This document shows, one piece after another, positions 10,163 to 19,607 of a DNA stretch of 64,000 bases. Source of the DNA: Paracoccus sediminis (lineage in GTDB: Bacteria; Pseudomonadota; Alphaproteobacteria; Rhodobacterales; Rhodobacteraceae); NCBI RefSeq assembly GCF_900188295.1, contig NZ_FZNM01000002.1, positions 310,001 to 374,000 of the forward strand, written 5' to 3'. The translations under genes were made by a program, and so were the position numbers. The notes under the pieces were generated by a model, which was not told the DNA's origin, did no database searches, and was given only the letters and a program-made list of their open reading frames with translations. Position 1 is the stretch's first letter. Each line of letters begins with the position of its first letter.

Positions 10163-10476
10163 ACACAAAGCACAAGATGATGCTGGACGGGATCCAGCAG
10201 GCGATCGTTTCGGGCGATCCCACCCTGGCCTTGGCCCGGATCGAGGCGCTTTCGAAACGATTCGAACGCGACGGGGTGGACGCGGACACCAGGCCCCGGA
10301 TCGAACAGACCCTGCTGCATCTGCGCCGCCTGGCCGAGGATTCGGCGCGCGGCACCCAGCGGGCCATCGACCAGATTCGCGACATCCTGCAAAACGCGCG
10401 GACGCTGCAAACCTATGACAAGGCAGGCCAGCGCCGGACCACGCCGACCAATGCCGCGCTGGCGCAGCGGTTTTAG
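10159..10476 (+). CDS. small helical protein of the flagellar cluster, unknown
   Basis: 105 residues, not recognised. Predicted mostly alpha-helical and charged, with leucine heptad-like spacing (LARIEALSKRFERDG; LLHLRRLAEDSARG), no signal peptide and no membrane segment. It starts within the stop of the rod-binding gene (ATGA overlap), so the two are translationally coupled. A flagellar chaperone or secretion-related role is inferred from position only. Confidence 0.6.
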   Translation: MNTKHKMMLDGIQQAIVSGDPTLALARIEALSKRFERDGVDADTRPRIEQTLLHLRRLAEDSARGTQRAIDQIRDILQNARTLQTYDKAGQRRTTPTNAALAQRF

Positions 10477-10648
10477 CTAAAATCCTTTGCGTTCGATGTT
10501 TGGAGGACAGGGGCAAATTCACTATCCGTAAATCACCGGCTGCTAGGACTGCGGTCATGCCAAAAGCGGCACAGGGACAAACGCCCAGGGTCAGAAGGCC
10601 AACCGTCACAATCGCGGATGCAAAGCATCCCCTATATCCGAGGATAAG

Positions 10649-11491
10649 ATGTCCAGTATTCTGACCAACAACGGCGCCATCGTCGCAGTGCAAACCCTGA
10701 AGAACGTGAACTCCAGCCTGACCAAGACGCAGGCGGAAATCTCGACCGGCAAGACCATCGGCAGCGCCAAGGACAACGCCGCGCTGTGGGCCATTTCCAA
10801 GACCATGGAAACTGACCAGTCCGCCGCCAAGACCCTGCAAAGCAGCCTGAACGTCGCCAACGCGACCGTCACGACCGCACTGACCGGATCGGACAAGGTC
10901 GTTTCCCTGCTGGAAGACATGAAGAAGCTGGCGGCGACTGCGGCGAACGACGGCGTGGACTTCACGACCGTGCAGAACCAGATCACCGAGAAGATGGCGA
11001 ACATCACCTCGATCGTGTCCGGCACGCAGATGAACGGGATCAACCTGCTCAGCACCGATGGCATCAATGGCGGCGCCACCTTCACCACGCTGGCCTCGCT
11101 GGACCGGACATCGGGCACGGGCGCCACGACGCCCAACACCATCGTCGTCAACTCGCTGGACTATGAGGCTGATATCGTCGGCGGCACGCTGATGGCCATC
11201 ACCGATCAAGCGTCCGCCCAGACCGCCATCGGCGACATCGAGGCGCTGCTTGACGTCGCGATCGCAGGTTCGGCGACGCTTGGCGCCGCGTCCGAGCGGA
11301 TCACCGACCAGTCCGATTTCGTCGGCAGCCTGGCGGATTCGCTGAAGATCGGCGTCGGTTCGCTGGTGGATGCCGACATGGAGGAGGCTTCGGCCCGTCT
11401 CCAGGCCTTGCAGACCCAGCAGCAGCTGGGCATCCAGGCCCTGTCGATTGCCAACCAGGCGCCCTCGGCGATCATGAGCCTGTTCCGCTGA
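10649..11491 (+). CDS. fliC: flagellin
   Basis: Filament subunit, exported through the flagellum. 280 residues, short for flagellins but usual in Rhodobacteraceae. The conserved N-terminal coiled-coil (NNGAIVAVQTLKNVNSSL, TGKTIGSAKDNAALWAISK) and C-terminal coiled-coil (ARLQALQTQQQLGIQALSIAN, ending SLFR) flank a small variable centre (about 130-185). It has its own 172-nt leader with GAGGATAAG just before the ATG, implying separate expression from the upstream operon. A hairpin follows the gene before flaF. Confidence 0.96.
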   Translation: MSSILTNNGAIVAVQTLKNVNSSLTKTQAEISTGKTIGSAKDNAALWAISKTMETDQSAAKTLQSSLNVANATVTTALTGSDKVVSLLEDMKKLAATAANDGVDFTTVQNQITEKMANITSIVSGTQMNGINLLSTDGINGGATFTTLASLDRTSGTGATTPNTIVVNSLDYEADIVGGTLMAITDQASAQTAIGDIEALLDVAIAGSATLGAASERITDQSDFVGSLADSLKIGVGSLVDADMEEASARLQALQTQQQLGIQALSIANQAPSAIMSLFR

Positions 11492-11504
11492 TCCATGACC
11501 GGCA

Positions 11505-11525
11505 GGGGCGCCCCGGCGGCGCCCC
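11505..11525 (+). terminator. GC-rich hairpin between fliC and flaF
   Basis: Eight-base perfect stem GGGGCGCC / GGCGCCCC with a 5-nt loop, 14 nt after the fliC stop. No T-run follows. It may stabilise the 3' end of the fliC message or partly stop transcription, lowering flaF-flbT relative to flagellin. Confidence 0.5.
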
Positions 11526-11567
11526 CGTCCCGCATCACCGAACCCCTCTCAGATCAGGAAGATCACC

Positions 11568-11933
11568 TTGAACGCGGTTCCGTCCTTTGCCGGAAATGGT
11601 TACGGCAGCAACGTCGTCCGCACCTCGCGCGACGCCGAATACGAAGCCTTCTCTCGCGTCACCCGGATGCTGCGCCAGGCAGCCCAGGATGAACATGGCC
11701 CCGACCTGATCGCGGCCGCTCACAAGAACAACCAGTTGTGGACGATCCTTGCCGCCGACCTGGCCGGTTCGGAAAACGGACTGCCCGATGCCCTGCGGGC
11801 ACAGCTCTTGTCGCTGGCATCGTTTTCGCTGCGCCATGGGCATCTGGCCATGGCAGGCAAGGCAAAGGTCGATCCGCTGATCGACATCAACATGGCCATG
11901 ATGCGCGGCCTGCGCCAAGAGATCGCGGCATGA
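11568..11933 (+). CDS. flaF: flagellin biosynthesis regulator FlaF
   Basis: FlaF works with FlbT in alphaproteobacteria to control flagellin production after transcription and to support filament assembly. 121 residues, with the family pattern RDAEYEAFSRVTRMLR, NNQLWTILAADLA and a C-terminal DINMAMMRGLR. Start is a TTG at 11568, with AGGAAG 8 nt upstream; no ATG gives a full domain. Followed by flbT with an ATGA overlap. Confidence 0.88.
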   Translation: MNAVPSFAGNGYGSNVVRTSRDAEYEAFSRVTRMLRQAAQDEHGPDLIAAAHKNNQLWTILAADLAGSENGLPDALRAQLLSLASFSLRHGHLAMAGKAKVDPLIDINMAMMRGLRQEIAA

Positions 11934-12334
11934 GCGGCCTTGTCCTGAAGCTTGCCCCCAACGAACGCGTGCTTATCAATGGGGCGGTCATCGAAAATGG
12001 CGACCGCCGGTCCAAGATCGCCATTCGCACGCCGAATGCCAATGTCCTGCGGCTCAAGGATGCGATCCATCCCGATCACGCCAACACGCCGGTCAGCCGC
12101 GCCTGCTATATCGCGCAGCTGATCCTGTCCGGCGACGCCGATCCGGCCGAAGGCAAGCGACAGCTTTTGCTGGCGGTATCGCAGCTGGCGCTGGTGTCCG
12201 ACCATGCCGAATGGCAGGCCAGCCTGCGCGAGGCAAAGACCAGCATCGACGACGATGCCGTCTATCCGGCCCTGCGAAAGCTGCGCGAACTGCTGCTTCA
12301 GGAAGACCGGCTTATCCTTTCCCGCCGTCAATGA
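11930..12334 (+). CDS. flbT: flagellar biosynthesis repressor FlbT
   Basis: Post-transcriptional regulator that binds the flagellin mRNA leader and lowers its stability in Caulobacter. 134 residues: LKLAPNERVLINGAVIENGDRR at the N-terminus and a helical remainder, typical length. The long fliC leader at 10477-10648 is its likely target. It starts in the flaF stop codon (ATGA). Confidence 0.92.
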   Translation: MSGLVLKLAPNERVLINGAVIENGDRRSKIAIRTPNANVLRLKDAIHPDHANTPVSRACYIAQLILSGDADPAEGKRQLLLAVSQLALVSDHAEWQASLREAKTSIDDDAVYPALRKLRELLLQEDRLILSRRQ

Positions 12335-12341
12335 GATTGCC

Positions 12342-13115
12342 ATGCCGTCCGCCATCAGCATCGGATTAGGCGGCATTGCGGGCTGGCGCGTCTTGCAGCG
12401 CATCGAAACGCGCCAGGTCGAGGCCACGGCAAGGGATCCCGTCGTCCAGCGCGCCACGACCTATTTCCGCGACAACCTGACCCAGGACACCACGGCCGAG
12501 GATCTGGTTGGCGATTACAAGATGCTTCAAGTTGCCCTGGGCGCCTTCGGCCTGGGCGAGGACATCGCCAACAAGGCCTTTATCCGCAAGGTGCTGGAGT
12601 CCGATCTTGGCGACAAGGCATCCCTGGTGAACCGGCTCAGCGACAAGCGGTATCTCAAGCTTGCGCGCGAATTTCAGGCGCGGGGGGATGATCCGGCGGC
12701 GACCGGCCAGGCGATGACCCAGGCCTATGTCCAGCAGCAGTTCCAGAAACGCGTCGGCGACGGCGACGAAAGCTATCGATTGGCGATAAACGCCCGCAAC
12801 GAATTGAGGGAGTTCGCCACCCGCAGTTCAAGCGACAAGACCCTGTGGTACGAAGTCTTGGGCAGCGAACCCTTGCGCAAGGTTTTCCAGGGGGCCTTCG
12901 GCTTTGGCAATGCGATCGGAAACCTGTCGGTCGATCGGCAGCTGGAAGACTTCATGTCAGCATCCGAACGTGTGCTGGGCAGCAGCAGTTTTTCCAGGAT
13001 CGGCACGGATGAAACCATTGACAGGCTGGTGACACGGTATCTGGCGCTGTCCCAAATCCAGACGGCGACCGGCAGCAACCGTTACAGCGCGGCACTGGCC
13101 CTGTTATCCCGCTGA
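12342..13115 (+). CDS. DUF1217 flagellar protein
   Basis: 257 residues of the DUF1217 family, found in alphaproteobacterial flagellar clusters; biochemical role not established. Visible features: TTYFRDNLTQDTTAEDLV, LGAFGLGEDIANKAFIRKVLESD, a central DKRYLKLAREF and a repeat of the same style in the C-terminal half. No signal peptide. ATG at 12342 lies 7 nt after the flbT stop; a longer upstream frame would overlap flbT and lacks support. Last gene of the flagellar block. The 228-nt convergent gap to carB shows nothing recognisable. Confidence 0.75.
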   Translation: MPSAISIGLGGIAGWRVLQRIETRQVEATARDPVVQRATTYFRDNLTQDTTAEDLVGDYKMLQVALGAFGLGEDIANKAFIRKVLESDLGDKASLVNRLSDKRYLKLAREFQARGDDPAATGQAMTQAYVQQQFQKRVGDGDESYRLAINARNELREFATRSSSDKTLWYEVLGSEPLRKVFQGAFGFGNAIGNLSVDRQLEDFMSASERVLGSSSFSRIGTDETIDRLVTRYLALSQIQTATGSNRYSAALALLSR

Positions 13116-13343
13116 TGCCGGGGCCGTATCGGCAGGGCGATTTGGCGGACAAGCGCGGGCGGACAGCGCCGATCCCCGCGGCAGGACTGACCCGGTGCGC
13201 CCTGCCTGGGTTTGACGCGTCATGGGTGATGCGCCAGGCCGCAAGCGGTACAACCTGGACAGCGCCGGCAGGGGCGGACAGGGCGCAGGCAGCCAGCGGA
13301 CGATATGCTGCCCGGTATGTTCCGAGGCAAATCGTTGCGGGTT

Positions 13344-16300
13344 TCAGGCCTGCAGGCTTCTGACACCCACCTCGCCCTCGCCCCGCGACCTGATCGCAGC
13401 CACTGCCGCGATGCTGGCCGCAGCCGTGGTGAAATACGGGATCTTGTCGTACAGCGCGACCGCGCGAATGTCACGGCTGTCGGCGATGGCCTGAATCCCT
13501 TCGGTGGTGTTGAGGACCATGGCGATCTCGCCGTTCTTCATCCGGTCCACGATGTTCGGGCGGCCTTCGTAAACCTTGTTCACGCGGCCTGTTTCGACCC
13601 CGGCGGACGACAGGAAATCGGCGGTGCCGCTGGTGGCGATCAATCGAAAGCCCATGGCGGTCAGGTCGCGCGCGGCCTCGGCCAGGGCCTCGGTCTTGTC
13701 GGCATCCTTGACAGAGATGAAGACCCGGCCTTCGAAGGGCAGATTGCTGCCCGCGCCCATCTGCGCCTTGAGAAAGGCGCGGGCGAAATTGCGGTCCCAG
13801 CCCATCACCTCGCCCGTGGACCGCATTTCCGGACCCAGCAGCGTATCGACGCCGGGGAAGCGGGCAAAAGGCAGCACGGCCTCCTTGACGGAAAACCAGG
13901 GCGTTATCGGATCGGCCAACGTGAGAGGATTGGCAAAGGGCAGGTCGGTTTCCGGACCCACGCCCGCCGGATAGGGCGGGCGCAGCGGAAAGTTCTCCAT
14001 GGGTTCGCCGGCCATCAGCCGTGCGGCGATGCTGGCGATGGCGCTGTCGGTCGCCTTGGCGACAAAGGGCACGGTGCGGGACGCGCGCGGGTTCACCTCC
14101 AGCACGTAGATTTCGCTGTCCTTCAGCGCGAACTGCACGTTCATCAGGCCCCGGACCTTCAGCGCACGGGCCATGGCGATGGTCTGCACCTTCAATTCGG
14201 CGATGGTGGCGGCGTCCAGCGTATGGGGGGGAAGGGAACAGGCGGAATCGCCGGAATGGACGCCCGCTTCCTCGATATGCTCCATGATGCCCGCGACATG
14301 GACATTCGTGCCGTCCGACAGCGCGTCCACGTCGACCTCGATCGCGCCGGACAGATAACTGTCCAGAAGCACCGGGTTCTTGCCCGACACGCTGACGGCC
14401 TCGGTGATGTAGCGGCGCAGATGGTCCATGTCGCGCACGATTTCCATCGCGCGGCCGCCTAGGACATAGGACGGGCGGATCACCAGCGGAAAGCCGATGC
14501 GTTCGGCGATCGCGATGGCCTCGGCATCGGAACGGGCGATGCCGTTGACGGGCTGTTTCAGGCCCAGGTCGTTCAGCAGCTTCTGGAACCGCTCGCGGTC
14601 CTCGGCCAGGTCGATGGCGTCCGGCGTGGTGCCCAGGATCGGGATGCCTTCGGATTCCAGGGCATTGGCCAGTTTCAGCGGCGTCTGGCCGCCGAACTGC
14701 ACGATGACGCCGTGCAGCGTGCCGTTGTCCTGTTCGACCCGCAGGATTTCCAGCACATGTTCCAGCGTGAGGGGTTCGAAATACAGCCGGTCGCTGGTGT
14801 CATAATCGGTCGAAACCGTTTCCGGGTTGCAGTTGACCATGATCGTTTCATAGCCCGCATCGGTCAGCGCGAAACAGGCGTGGCAGCAGCAATAATCGAA
14901 CTCGATCCCCTGGCCGATGCGGTTGGGGCCGCCGCCCAGGATCACCACCTTTTTCGCCTCGGTGGGCCGCGATTCACATTCCACGTCCCCCATCGCCGGG
15001 GCTTCGTAGGTGGAATACATGTAGGGGGTCTGGGCCTCGAATTCGGCGGCGCAGGTATCGATGCGCTTGAAGACCGGCAGGATCCCGGCATTGCGGCGGG
15101 CGCGGCGGATGTCGGATTCCTCGCGGCGCGTCAGATGGGCCAGGCGGGCATCGGTAAAGCCCATCATCTTCAAGGCGCGCAGCCCTTCGGCGTCCTTGGG
15201 CAGACCGTCATGGCGGACCGTGTGTTCCGCATCCACGATTTCCCGGATGCGGGCCAGGAACCAGGGATCAAAGCGGGTCACGCGGTGGATCTCGTCGTCC
15301 GACAGGCCGAAACGCATGGCCTCGGCAATGACGCGGATGCGGTCGGGCGTGGCCTTGGACAGCGTCGCGATGACGGCGGGCTTGCCTTGCTCGGCGGCGC
15401 CTTCGATGGGAATCTCGTCCAGGCCGGTCAGGCCGTTTTCCATGGACGCCAGCGCCTTTTGCAGCGATTCGTGAAAGCTGCGCCCGATGGCCATGACCTC
15501 GCCCACGGATTTCATCGCGGTGGTCAGTTCGGGCTTGCTACCAGGAAATTTCTCGAAGGCGAAGCGCGGGATTTTCGTGACGACATAGTCGATGGAGGGT
15601 TCGAAGGACGCGGGCGTGACCTTGGTGATGTCGTTGTCCAACTCGTCCAGCGTATAGCCCACGGCCAGCTTGGCGGCGATCTTGGCAATGGGAAATCCCG
15701 TGGCCTTGGACGCCAGCGCGGACGACCGCGACACGCGCGGGTTCATCTCGATCACGACCATGCGGCCGTCGGCGGGGTTGATCGCCCACTGCACGTTCGA
15801 CCCGCCGGTTTCCACGCCGATTTCCCGCAGCACCGCGATGGAACCGTTCCGCATGATCTGGTATTCGCGGTCGGTCAGGGTCAGGGCCGGGGCCACGGTG
15901 ATGGAATCGCCGGTATGCACGCCCATCGGATCGACGTTCTCGATGGCGCAGACGATGATGGCGTTGTCGTTGCGATCCCGCACGACCTCCATCTCGAACT
16001 CCTTCCAGCCCAGCAGGCTTTCATCGACCAGCACCTGCGCCACGGGCGAGGCATCCAGGCCCGACCGCACGATCCGCTGGTAATCGTCGCGGTTGTAGGC
16101 CACGCCGCCGCCGGTCCCGCCCAGGGTAAAGGCCGGGCGGATGATCGCCGGCAGGCCGATCTCCTCCAGCGCGTCCATGGCCTGGGCCACGCCCGCGTTG
16201 ACGTCGTATTTGCCGCTGGCCAGCTTGGGGGCTGCGACGATGGTGGCCTTGGGGTTTTCCAGCCCGATCCGGTCCATCGCCTCGCGGAACAACTTGCGGT

Positions 16301-16682
16301 CCTCGGCCATTTCGATGGCGGCGCGCTGCGCGCCGATCAGTTCCACGCCATAGCGGTTCAGGACGCCCATGTCGGCCAGCGCCAAGGCGGTGTTCAGGCC
16401 CGTCTGCCCGCCCATCGTCGGCAGCAGCGCATCGGGGCGTTCCTTGGCGATGATCTTTTCGACGATTTCAGGGGTGATCGGCTCGATATAGGTGGCATCG
16501 GCCATTTCCGGGTCGGTCATGATCGTCGCGGGGTTGGAATTGACCAGGATGACCCGGTATCCTTCCTCGCGCAGGGCCTTGCAGGCCTGGGCGCCGGAGT
16601 AGTCGAATTCGCAGGCTTGGCCGATCACGATGGGGCCTGCGCCGATAATCAGGATCGATTTGATATCGGTACGCTTGGGCAT
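13344..16682 (-). CDS. carB: carbamoyl-phosphate synthase large subunit
   Basis: Makes carbamoyl phosphate from bicarbonate, ATP and glutamine-derived ammonia for arginine and pyrimidine synthesis, with CarA (not in the window). 1112 residues with the two homologous ATP-grasp halves: the first begins [24 protein letters not shown], the second [24 protein letters not shown] at about residue 590. The C-terminal MGS-like allosteric domain (about 980-1112) is complete. Start at 16682 (MPKRTDIK) fits the family and has GAGGACC 8 nt upstream; the frame extends 18 codons further without support. Confidence 0.97.
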   Translation of the reverse strand: MPKRTDIKSILIIGAGPIVIGQACEFDYSGAQACKALREEGYRVILVNSNPATIMTDPEMADATYIEPITPEIVEKIIAKERPDALLPTMGGQTGLNTALALADMGVLNRYGVELIGAQRAAIEMAEDRKLFREAMDRIGLENPKATIVAAPKLASGKYDVNAGVAQAMDALEEIGLPAIIRPAFTLGGTGGGVAYNRDDYQRIVRSGLDASPVAQVLVDESLLGWKEFEMEVVRDRNDNAIIVCAIENVDPMGVHTGDSITVAPALTLTDREYQIMRNGSIAVLREIGVETGGSNVQWAINPADGRMVVIEMNPRVSRSSALASKATGFPIAKIAAKLAVGYTLDELDNDITKVTPASFEPSIDYVVTKIPRFAFEKFPGSKPELTTAMKSVGEVMAIGRSFHESLQKALASMENGLTGLDEIPIEGAAEQGKPAVIATLSKATPDRIRVIAEAMRFGLSDDEIHRVTRFDPWFLARIREIVDAEHTVRHDGLPKDAEGLRALKMMGFTDARLAHLTRREESDIRRARRNAGILPVFKRIDTCAAEFEAQTPYMYSTYEAPAMGDVECESRPTEAKKVVILGGGPNRIGQGIEFDYCCCHACFALTDAGYETIMVNCNPETVSTDYDTSDRLYFEPLTLEHVLEILRVEQDNGTLHGVIVQFGGQTPLKLANALESEGIPILGTTPDAIDLAEDRERFQKLLNDLGLKQPVNGIARSDAEAIAIAERIGFPLVIRPSYVLGGRAMEIVRDMDHLRRYITEAVSVSGKNPVLLDSYLSGAIEVDVDALSDGTNVHVAGIMEHIEEAGVHSGDSACSLPPHTLDAATIAELKVQTIAMARALKVRGLMNVQFALKDSEIYVLEVNPRASRTVPFVAKATDSAIASIAARLMAGEPMENFPLRPPYPAGVGPETDLPFANPLTLADPITPWFSVKEAVLPFARFPGVDTLLGPEMRSTGEVMGWDRNFARAFLKAQMGAGSNLPFEGRVFISVKDADKTEALAEAARDLTAMGFRLIATSGTADFLSSAGVETGRVNKVYEGRPNIVDRMKNGEIAMVLNTTEGIQAIADSRDIRAVALYDKIPYFTTAAASIAAVAAIRSRGEGEVGVRSLQA

Positions 16683-16793
16683 GGGCTTGGTCCTCGGGCG
16701 GCTGGCGGCGGATAAATCGTCCGGGGTTATAGCCATGCGCGGTGGGGGTGCAAGGTGGCACGGACCCGCCTGGGCCGTTTTCGTCTGGCGTGC

Positions 16794-17372
16794 TTAGCGC
16801 AGGAACCAGACGATCCCGCCACCCAGGAACCCCAGCACGGCCAATCCCAGGGCCGTGAACAGACCGTCGCGCGCCAGCATTCCAAAGGCCAGAAGGCTGA
16901 CCACCGCCCCCAGAAACGACGAGGTGAAGGGCACGATTTCCAGAAACGGCATGACCAGGCCGCACATCATGCACAACGCCTGAGTCAGCTTGCGCACCGG
17001 ACCGCGCACCAGCAGGCGCAGCCGGGGCCGCGTCACGCGGTCCAGCCATCCTGCCGGGCGGCGCAGGGCCTTGAGGGCGCGGTCCAGCTTGCTGCCGTCG
17101 ATCCGGCGCGACATCACAAAGGACGGCAGCCACAGATGGTCGCGCCCGACCAGCATCTGCCCTGCGATCAGCGCGATGGCGATGCCGCAGATCGACGAAA
17201 ACAGGGGAATCCCCGACAAGGGCGACATGACCGCCAGCGCGACGAAGATCAGGTTCGGGGTCAGGGAATTCTCGCCCAGGGACTGCACGATTTGCCTGAC
17301 CGACGTCGTCTCGTCGTCCGAGGCATTGCCGGCCGCGTCCAGCAAGGGCTGTATCGCCGCATTCTCCCGCAT
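16794..17372 (-). CDS. ExoD-family membrane protein
   Basis: 192-residue inner-membrane protein of the ExoD family, linked to exopolysaccharide synthesis and alkaline tolerance in rhizobia. The N-terminal SVRQIVQSLGENSLTPNLIFVALAVMSPLSGIPLFSS block (about 25-61) is typical. At least three further hydrophobic segments follow, including MCGLVMPFLEIVPFTSSFLG and the C-terminal LFTALGLAVLGFLGGGIVWFL. The start lies in a 10-nt tandem duplication (17361-17380) that creates two ATGs in different frames; only the ATG at 17372 opens this frame. The AAGGG ribosome-binding sequence is positioned for the other ATG at 17382, so expression may be poor. Confidence 0.8.
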   Translation of the reverse strand: MRENAAIQPLLDAAGNASDDETTSVRQIVQSLGENSLTPNLIFVALAVMSPLSGIPLFSSICGIAIALIAGQMLVGRDHLWLPSFVMSRRIDGSKLDRALKALRRPAGWLDRVTRPRLRLLVRGPVRKLTQALCMMCGLVMPFLEIVPFTSSFLGAVVSLLAFGMLARDGLFTALGLAVLGFLGGGIVWFLR

Positions 17373-17380
17373 TCTCCCGC
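17361..17380. repeat. 10-nt tandem duplication at the exoD-like start codon
   Basis: ATTCTCCCGC occurs twice back to back (17361-17370 and 17371-17380). On the minus strand this gives ATG at 17382 and ATG at 17372, each followed by CGGGAGAAT. Removing one copy would place the AAGGGATC ribosome-binding site directly before the correct frame. Confidence 0.85.
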
Positions 17381-17469
17381 ATGATCCCTTATCCTTGCCG
17401 CCTGCCTGTCCGGGCCAACGCCGCACGGGACGGCCGGGTTCGCCGGGACTTGCGGGCGGCAAGCCGCAG

Positions 17470-18141
17470 TCAGCGCATCGCCGTGACCGAACAGGAACCG
17501 TTGGTGACATTGGGGTTGTTCGGAGGGCCGCTGAACACGCTGGAATTGTAACCGGATATCACGCAGTTATAAGTGCATGGCATGCTGACCGGCTGTGGGC
17601 CGAACATGCCGTAAAGCATATAGTTGATGCTTGTCACCTGGGCGAGAGCAGGCGCGTCGTTATAGACCGAGCAGTTGATGTATGGCCCCCAGACGACCAT
17701 CCCGGCCAGTTCCGCATAGCCGCCCGGAAAATCGGCCATCGGGTCGATGCCGGGAGCCGGGTCCAGTCCCCCCGTTTCATCGGTCGGCGGCGCGCTGTCG
17801 ATGCGGTCCATCAGCCGGTCAAAGACCTGCCGGCGGCAGTCGCGGGCGTTCTGGCGTTCCGACGCCAGTTCCTCGCGCAGAACCCCGGCATAGCTGCCGT
17901 CTTCCAGCCTTGCGCTGCCCTCGATCCCGGCATCGGCCAGCCGCCTTGCCAGGCCGCGCAGTTCGGCGTTCACCTCGCCCTCGATCTCGATTTCGCGGTT
18001 CTCTCCGGCGCCGATGATCTCTCCGCAAATGGCCTGCGCGGTTTCCTGGACAAGCTGCATCGACTCGCGATCAAGGATCTGGGCCAAAGCGCCATTCGGC
18101 AACAGCAGGAACAGACAGAACGCCGCATGCCTGGTCATCAT
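17470..18141 (-). CDS. secreted protein of unknown function
   Basis: 223 residues with a signal peptide (hydrophobic AAFCLFLLLPNGALA, cleavage near residue 20). The mature part has an acidic helical half (about 25-115: LVQETAQAICGEIIG, LRGLARRLADAGIEG, LREELASERQNARDCRR). A C-terminal half is rich in Cys, Tyr, Asn and Ser, with single cysteines near VWGPYINCSV, SMPCTYNCVISG and NGSCSV, suggesting disulfides in the periplasm. Not recognised. Start at 18141, with a second ATG directly after it. Confidence 0.6.
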   Translation of the reverse strand: MMTRHAAFCLFLLLPNGALAQILDRESMQLVQETAQAICGEIIGAGENREIEIEGEVNAELRGLARRLADAGIEGSARLEDGSYAGVLREELASERQNARDCRRQVFDRLMDRIDSAPPTDETGGLDPAPGIDPMADFPGGYAELAGMVVWGPYINCSVYNDAPALAQVTSINYMLYGMFGPQPVSMPCTYNCVISGYNSSVFSGPPNNPNVTNGSCSVTAMR

Positions 18142-18217
18142 GGCCCCCCTATCTGCACCGGATCCTGGGGAATTATTCTAGCATCCTGGCCGCAGCCTGT
18201 CACCGGAAAGGGCAGGC

Positions 18218-18670
18218 TCAACCCCGCAGCGCGGCGCCCAGTTCGCGGTCCAGCACTTGCAGGAAACGGGATCGGTCGGCCTTTCCGAACATCGCTTCGC
18301 CGCCTTGCAGGAAAGGATCGGAGGCGCGCAAATCCGCCATGAGGTCGCGCGTGGCCAGCCGGGGACCGATATTGGCGCTGGTCAGAACCTCGCCCGCATG
18401 GGTGACGACCCGCGCCCCCGCCTTGAGGCAACGGTCGGCCAGGGGCAGGTCGCCCGTCACCACCACGTCGCCCGGCCCGCATTGGTCGGCGATCCATTTG
18501 TCGGCCTGATCCGGGCCTTCGGCGACGATCTGAAGCCGGACCAGCGGATTCGCGGACGGCCGCAGCCCGCCGTTGCAGACCAGCACCATCGGCACGCGCA
18601 GCCGGGTCGCCACGCGCTCTGCCTCGGCCTTCACGGGGCAGGCGTCGGCATCGATATAGAGCGTCGCCAC
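18218..18670 (-). CDS. YaiI/YqxD family protein (DUF188, PIN-like)
   Basis: 150-residue member of the YaiI/YqxD family, small PIN-like-fold proteins of undefined function. The N-terminal [18 protein letters not shown] carries the conserved acidic residues and cysteine. [29 protein letters not shown] (about 78-106) and the RDLMADLR motif are also typical. Start is a GTG at 18670 with AAGGAGG 9 nt upstream, 14 nt after the dapD stop, so it is probably co-transcribed with dapD. Confidence 0.85.
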   Translation of the reverse strand: MATLYIDADACPVKAEAERVATRLRVPMVLVCNGGLRPSANPLVRLQIVAEGPDQADKWIADQCGPGDVVVTGDLPLADRCLKAGARVVTHAGEVLTSANIGPRLATRDLMADLRASDPFLQGGEAMFGKADRSRFLQVLDRELGAALRG

Positions 18671-18684
18671 CCGGTCCCCCCTCC

Positions 18685-19506
18685 TTAGTCGCGCAGCAGT
18701 TCGTTGATCGAGGTCTTCGCCCGCGTCCTGGCATCCACCCGCTTGACGATCACCGCGCAATACAGGCTCACGCCGTTCCTGGACGGCAGGGATCCGGCCA
18801 CCACCACCGATCCGGCCGGAACCTCGCCATACATGACCTCGCCCGTCTCGCGATCGACGATCTTGGTGGACTGGCCGATGAAGACGCCCATGCCCAGCAC
18901 CGACCCCTCGCGGACGATGCAGCCCTCGACTACCTCGGACCGGGCGCCGATGAAGCAGTCGTCCTCGATGATGGTCGGCCCGGCCTGCAAGGGTTCCAGG
19001 ACGCCGCCGATGCCGACTCCGCCCGACAGGTGGACGTTCTTTCCGATCTGCGCGCAGGATCCGACCGTGGCCCAGGTGTCGACCATCGTGCCCTCGCCCA
19101 CATGGGCGCCCAGGTTGACGAACGACGGCATCAGCACCGCGCCCTTGCCGATAAAGGCGCTTCGCCGGACAATCGCGCCGGGCACCGCGCGGAAACCGGC
19201 CGCGCGCCACTGGTTGTCGCCCCACCCCTCGAACTTGGTGGGCACCTTGTCCCACCAGCTGGCGCCCTGCGGGCCGCCGGTCATCGGTGCCATGTCGTTC
19301 AGGCGGAACGACAGCAGCACGGCTTTCTTGGCCCACTGGTTCACATGCCAGTCGTTGCCGCGCCGTTCGGCGACCCGCAGCGTGCCGCCGTCCAGTTGCG
19401 CCAGGGTTTCGTCCACCGCCTCGCGCACAAAGCCGGTCGTGCCTGCATCGATATCGGCGCGGGCTGCCCACGCGGCCTCAATGGCGGTTTCAAGGGCCTG
19501 GGTCAT
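18685..19506 (-). CDS. dapD: tetrahydrodipicolinate N-succinyltransferase
   Basis: Transfers succinyl from succinyl-CoA to tetrahydrodipicolinate in lysine and meso-diaminopimelate synthesis. 273 residues, the usual length. An N-terminal helical domain precedes a left-handed beta-helix built of hexapeptide repeats (about 100-230: [54 protein letters not shown]). Start at 19506 (MTQALE) with CAGGAG upstream. The frame extends 27 codons further but without a ribosome-binding site. Confidence 0.96.
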   Translation of the reverse strand: MTQALETAIEAAWAARADIDAGTTGFVREAVDETLAQLDGGTLRVAERRGNDWHVNQWAKKAVLLSFRLNDMAPMTGGPQGASWWDKVPTKFEGWGDNQWRAAGFRAVPGAIVRRSAFIGKGAVLMPSFVNLGAHVGEGTMVDTWATVGSCAQIGKNVHLSGGVGIGGVLEPLQAGPTIIEDDCFIGARSEVVEGCIVREGSVLGMGVFIGQSTKIVDRETGEVMYGEVPAGSVVVAGSLPSRNGVSLYCAVIVKRVDARTRAKTSINELLRD

Positions 19507-19607
19507 CGGTGTCTCCTGCGGGTTGCGGCGGGTGGCATCTGTCACCCTGGGGCTATAAGCCTGGGGACATCCGCGCGCAATCCGCACGACCCACCCCCCG
19601 AGGATCC

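Noticed and set aside
13116-13343. Possible gene or RNA in the 228-nt convergent gap after the flagellar block
   Set aside because: Short frames only, no ribosome-binding site, no stable tRNA-like or hairpin structure found by eye.
14712-16715. Plus-strand open frame of 667 codons
   Set aside because: Shadow of carB, low-complexity His/Gly/Arg-rich translation.
16468-17382. 304-codon minus frame starting at the upstream ATG of the 10-nt duplication
   Set aside because: Runs out of frame through the exoD-like gene into carB and shows no family features. Noted only for its effect on the start region.
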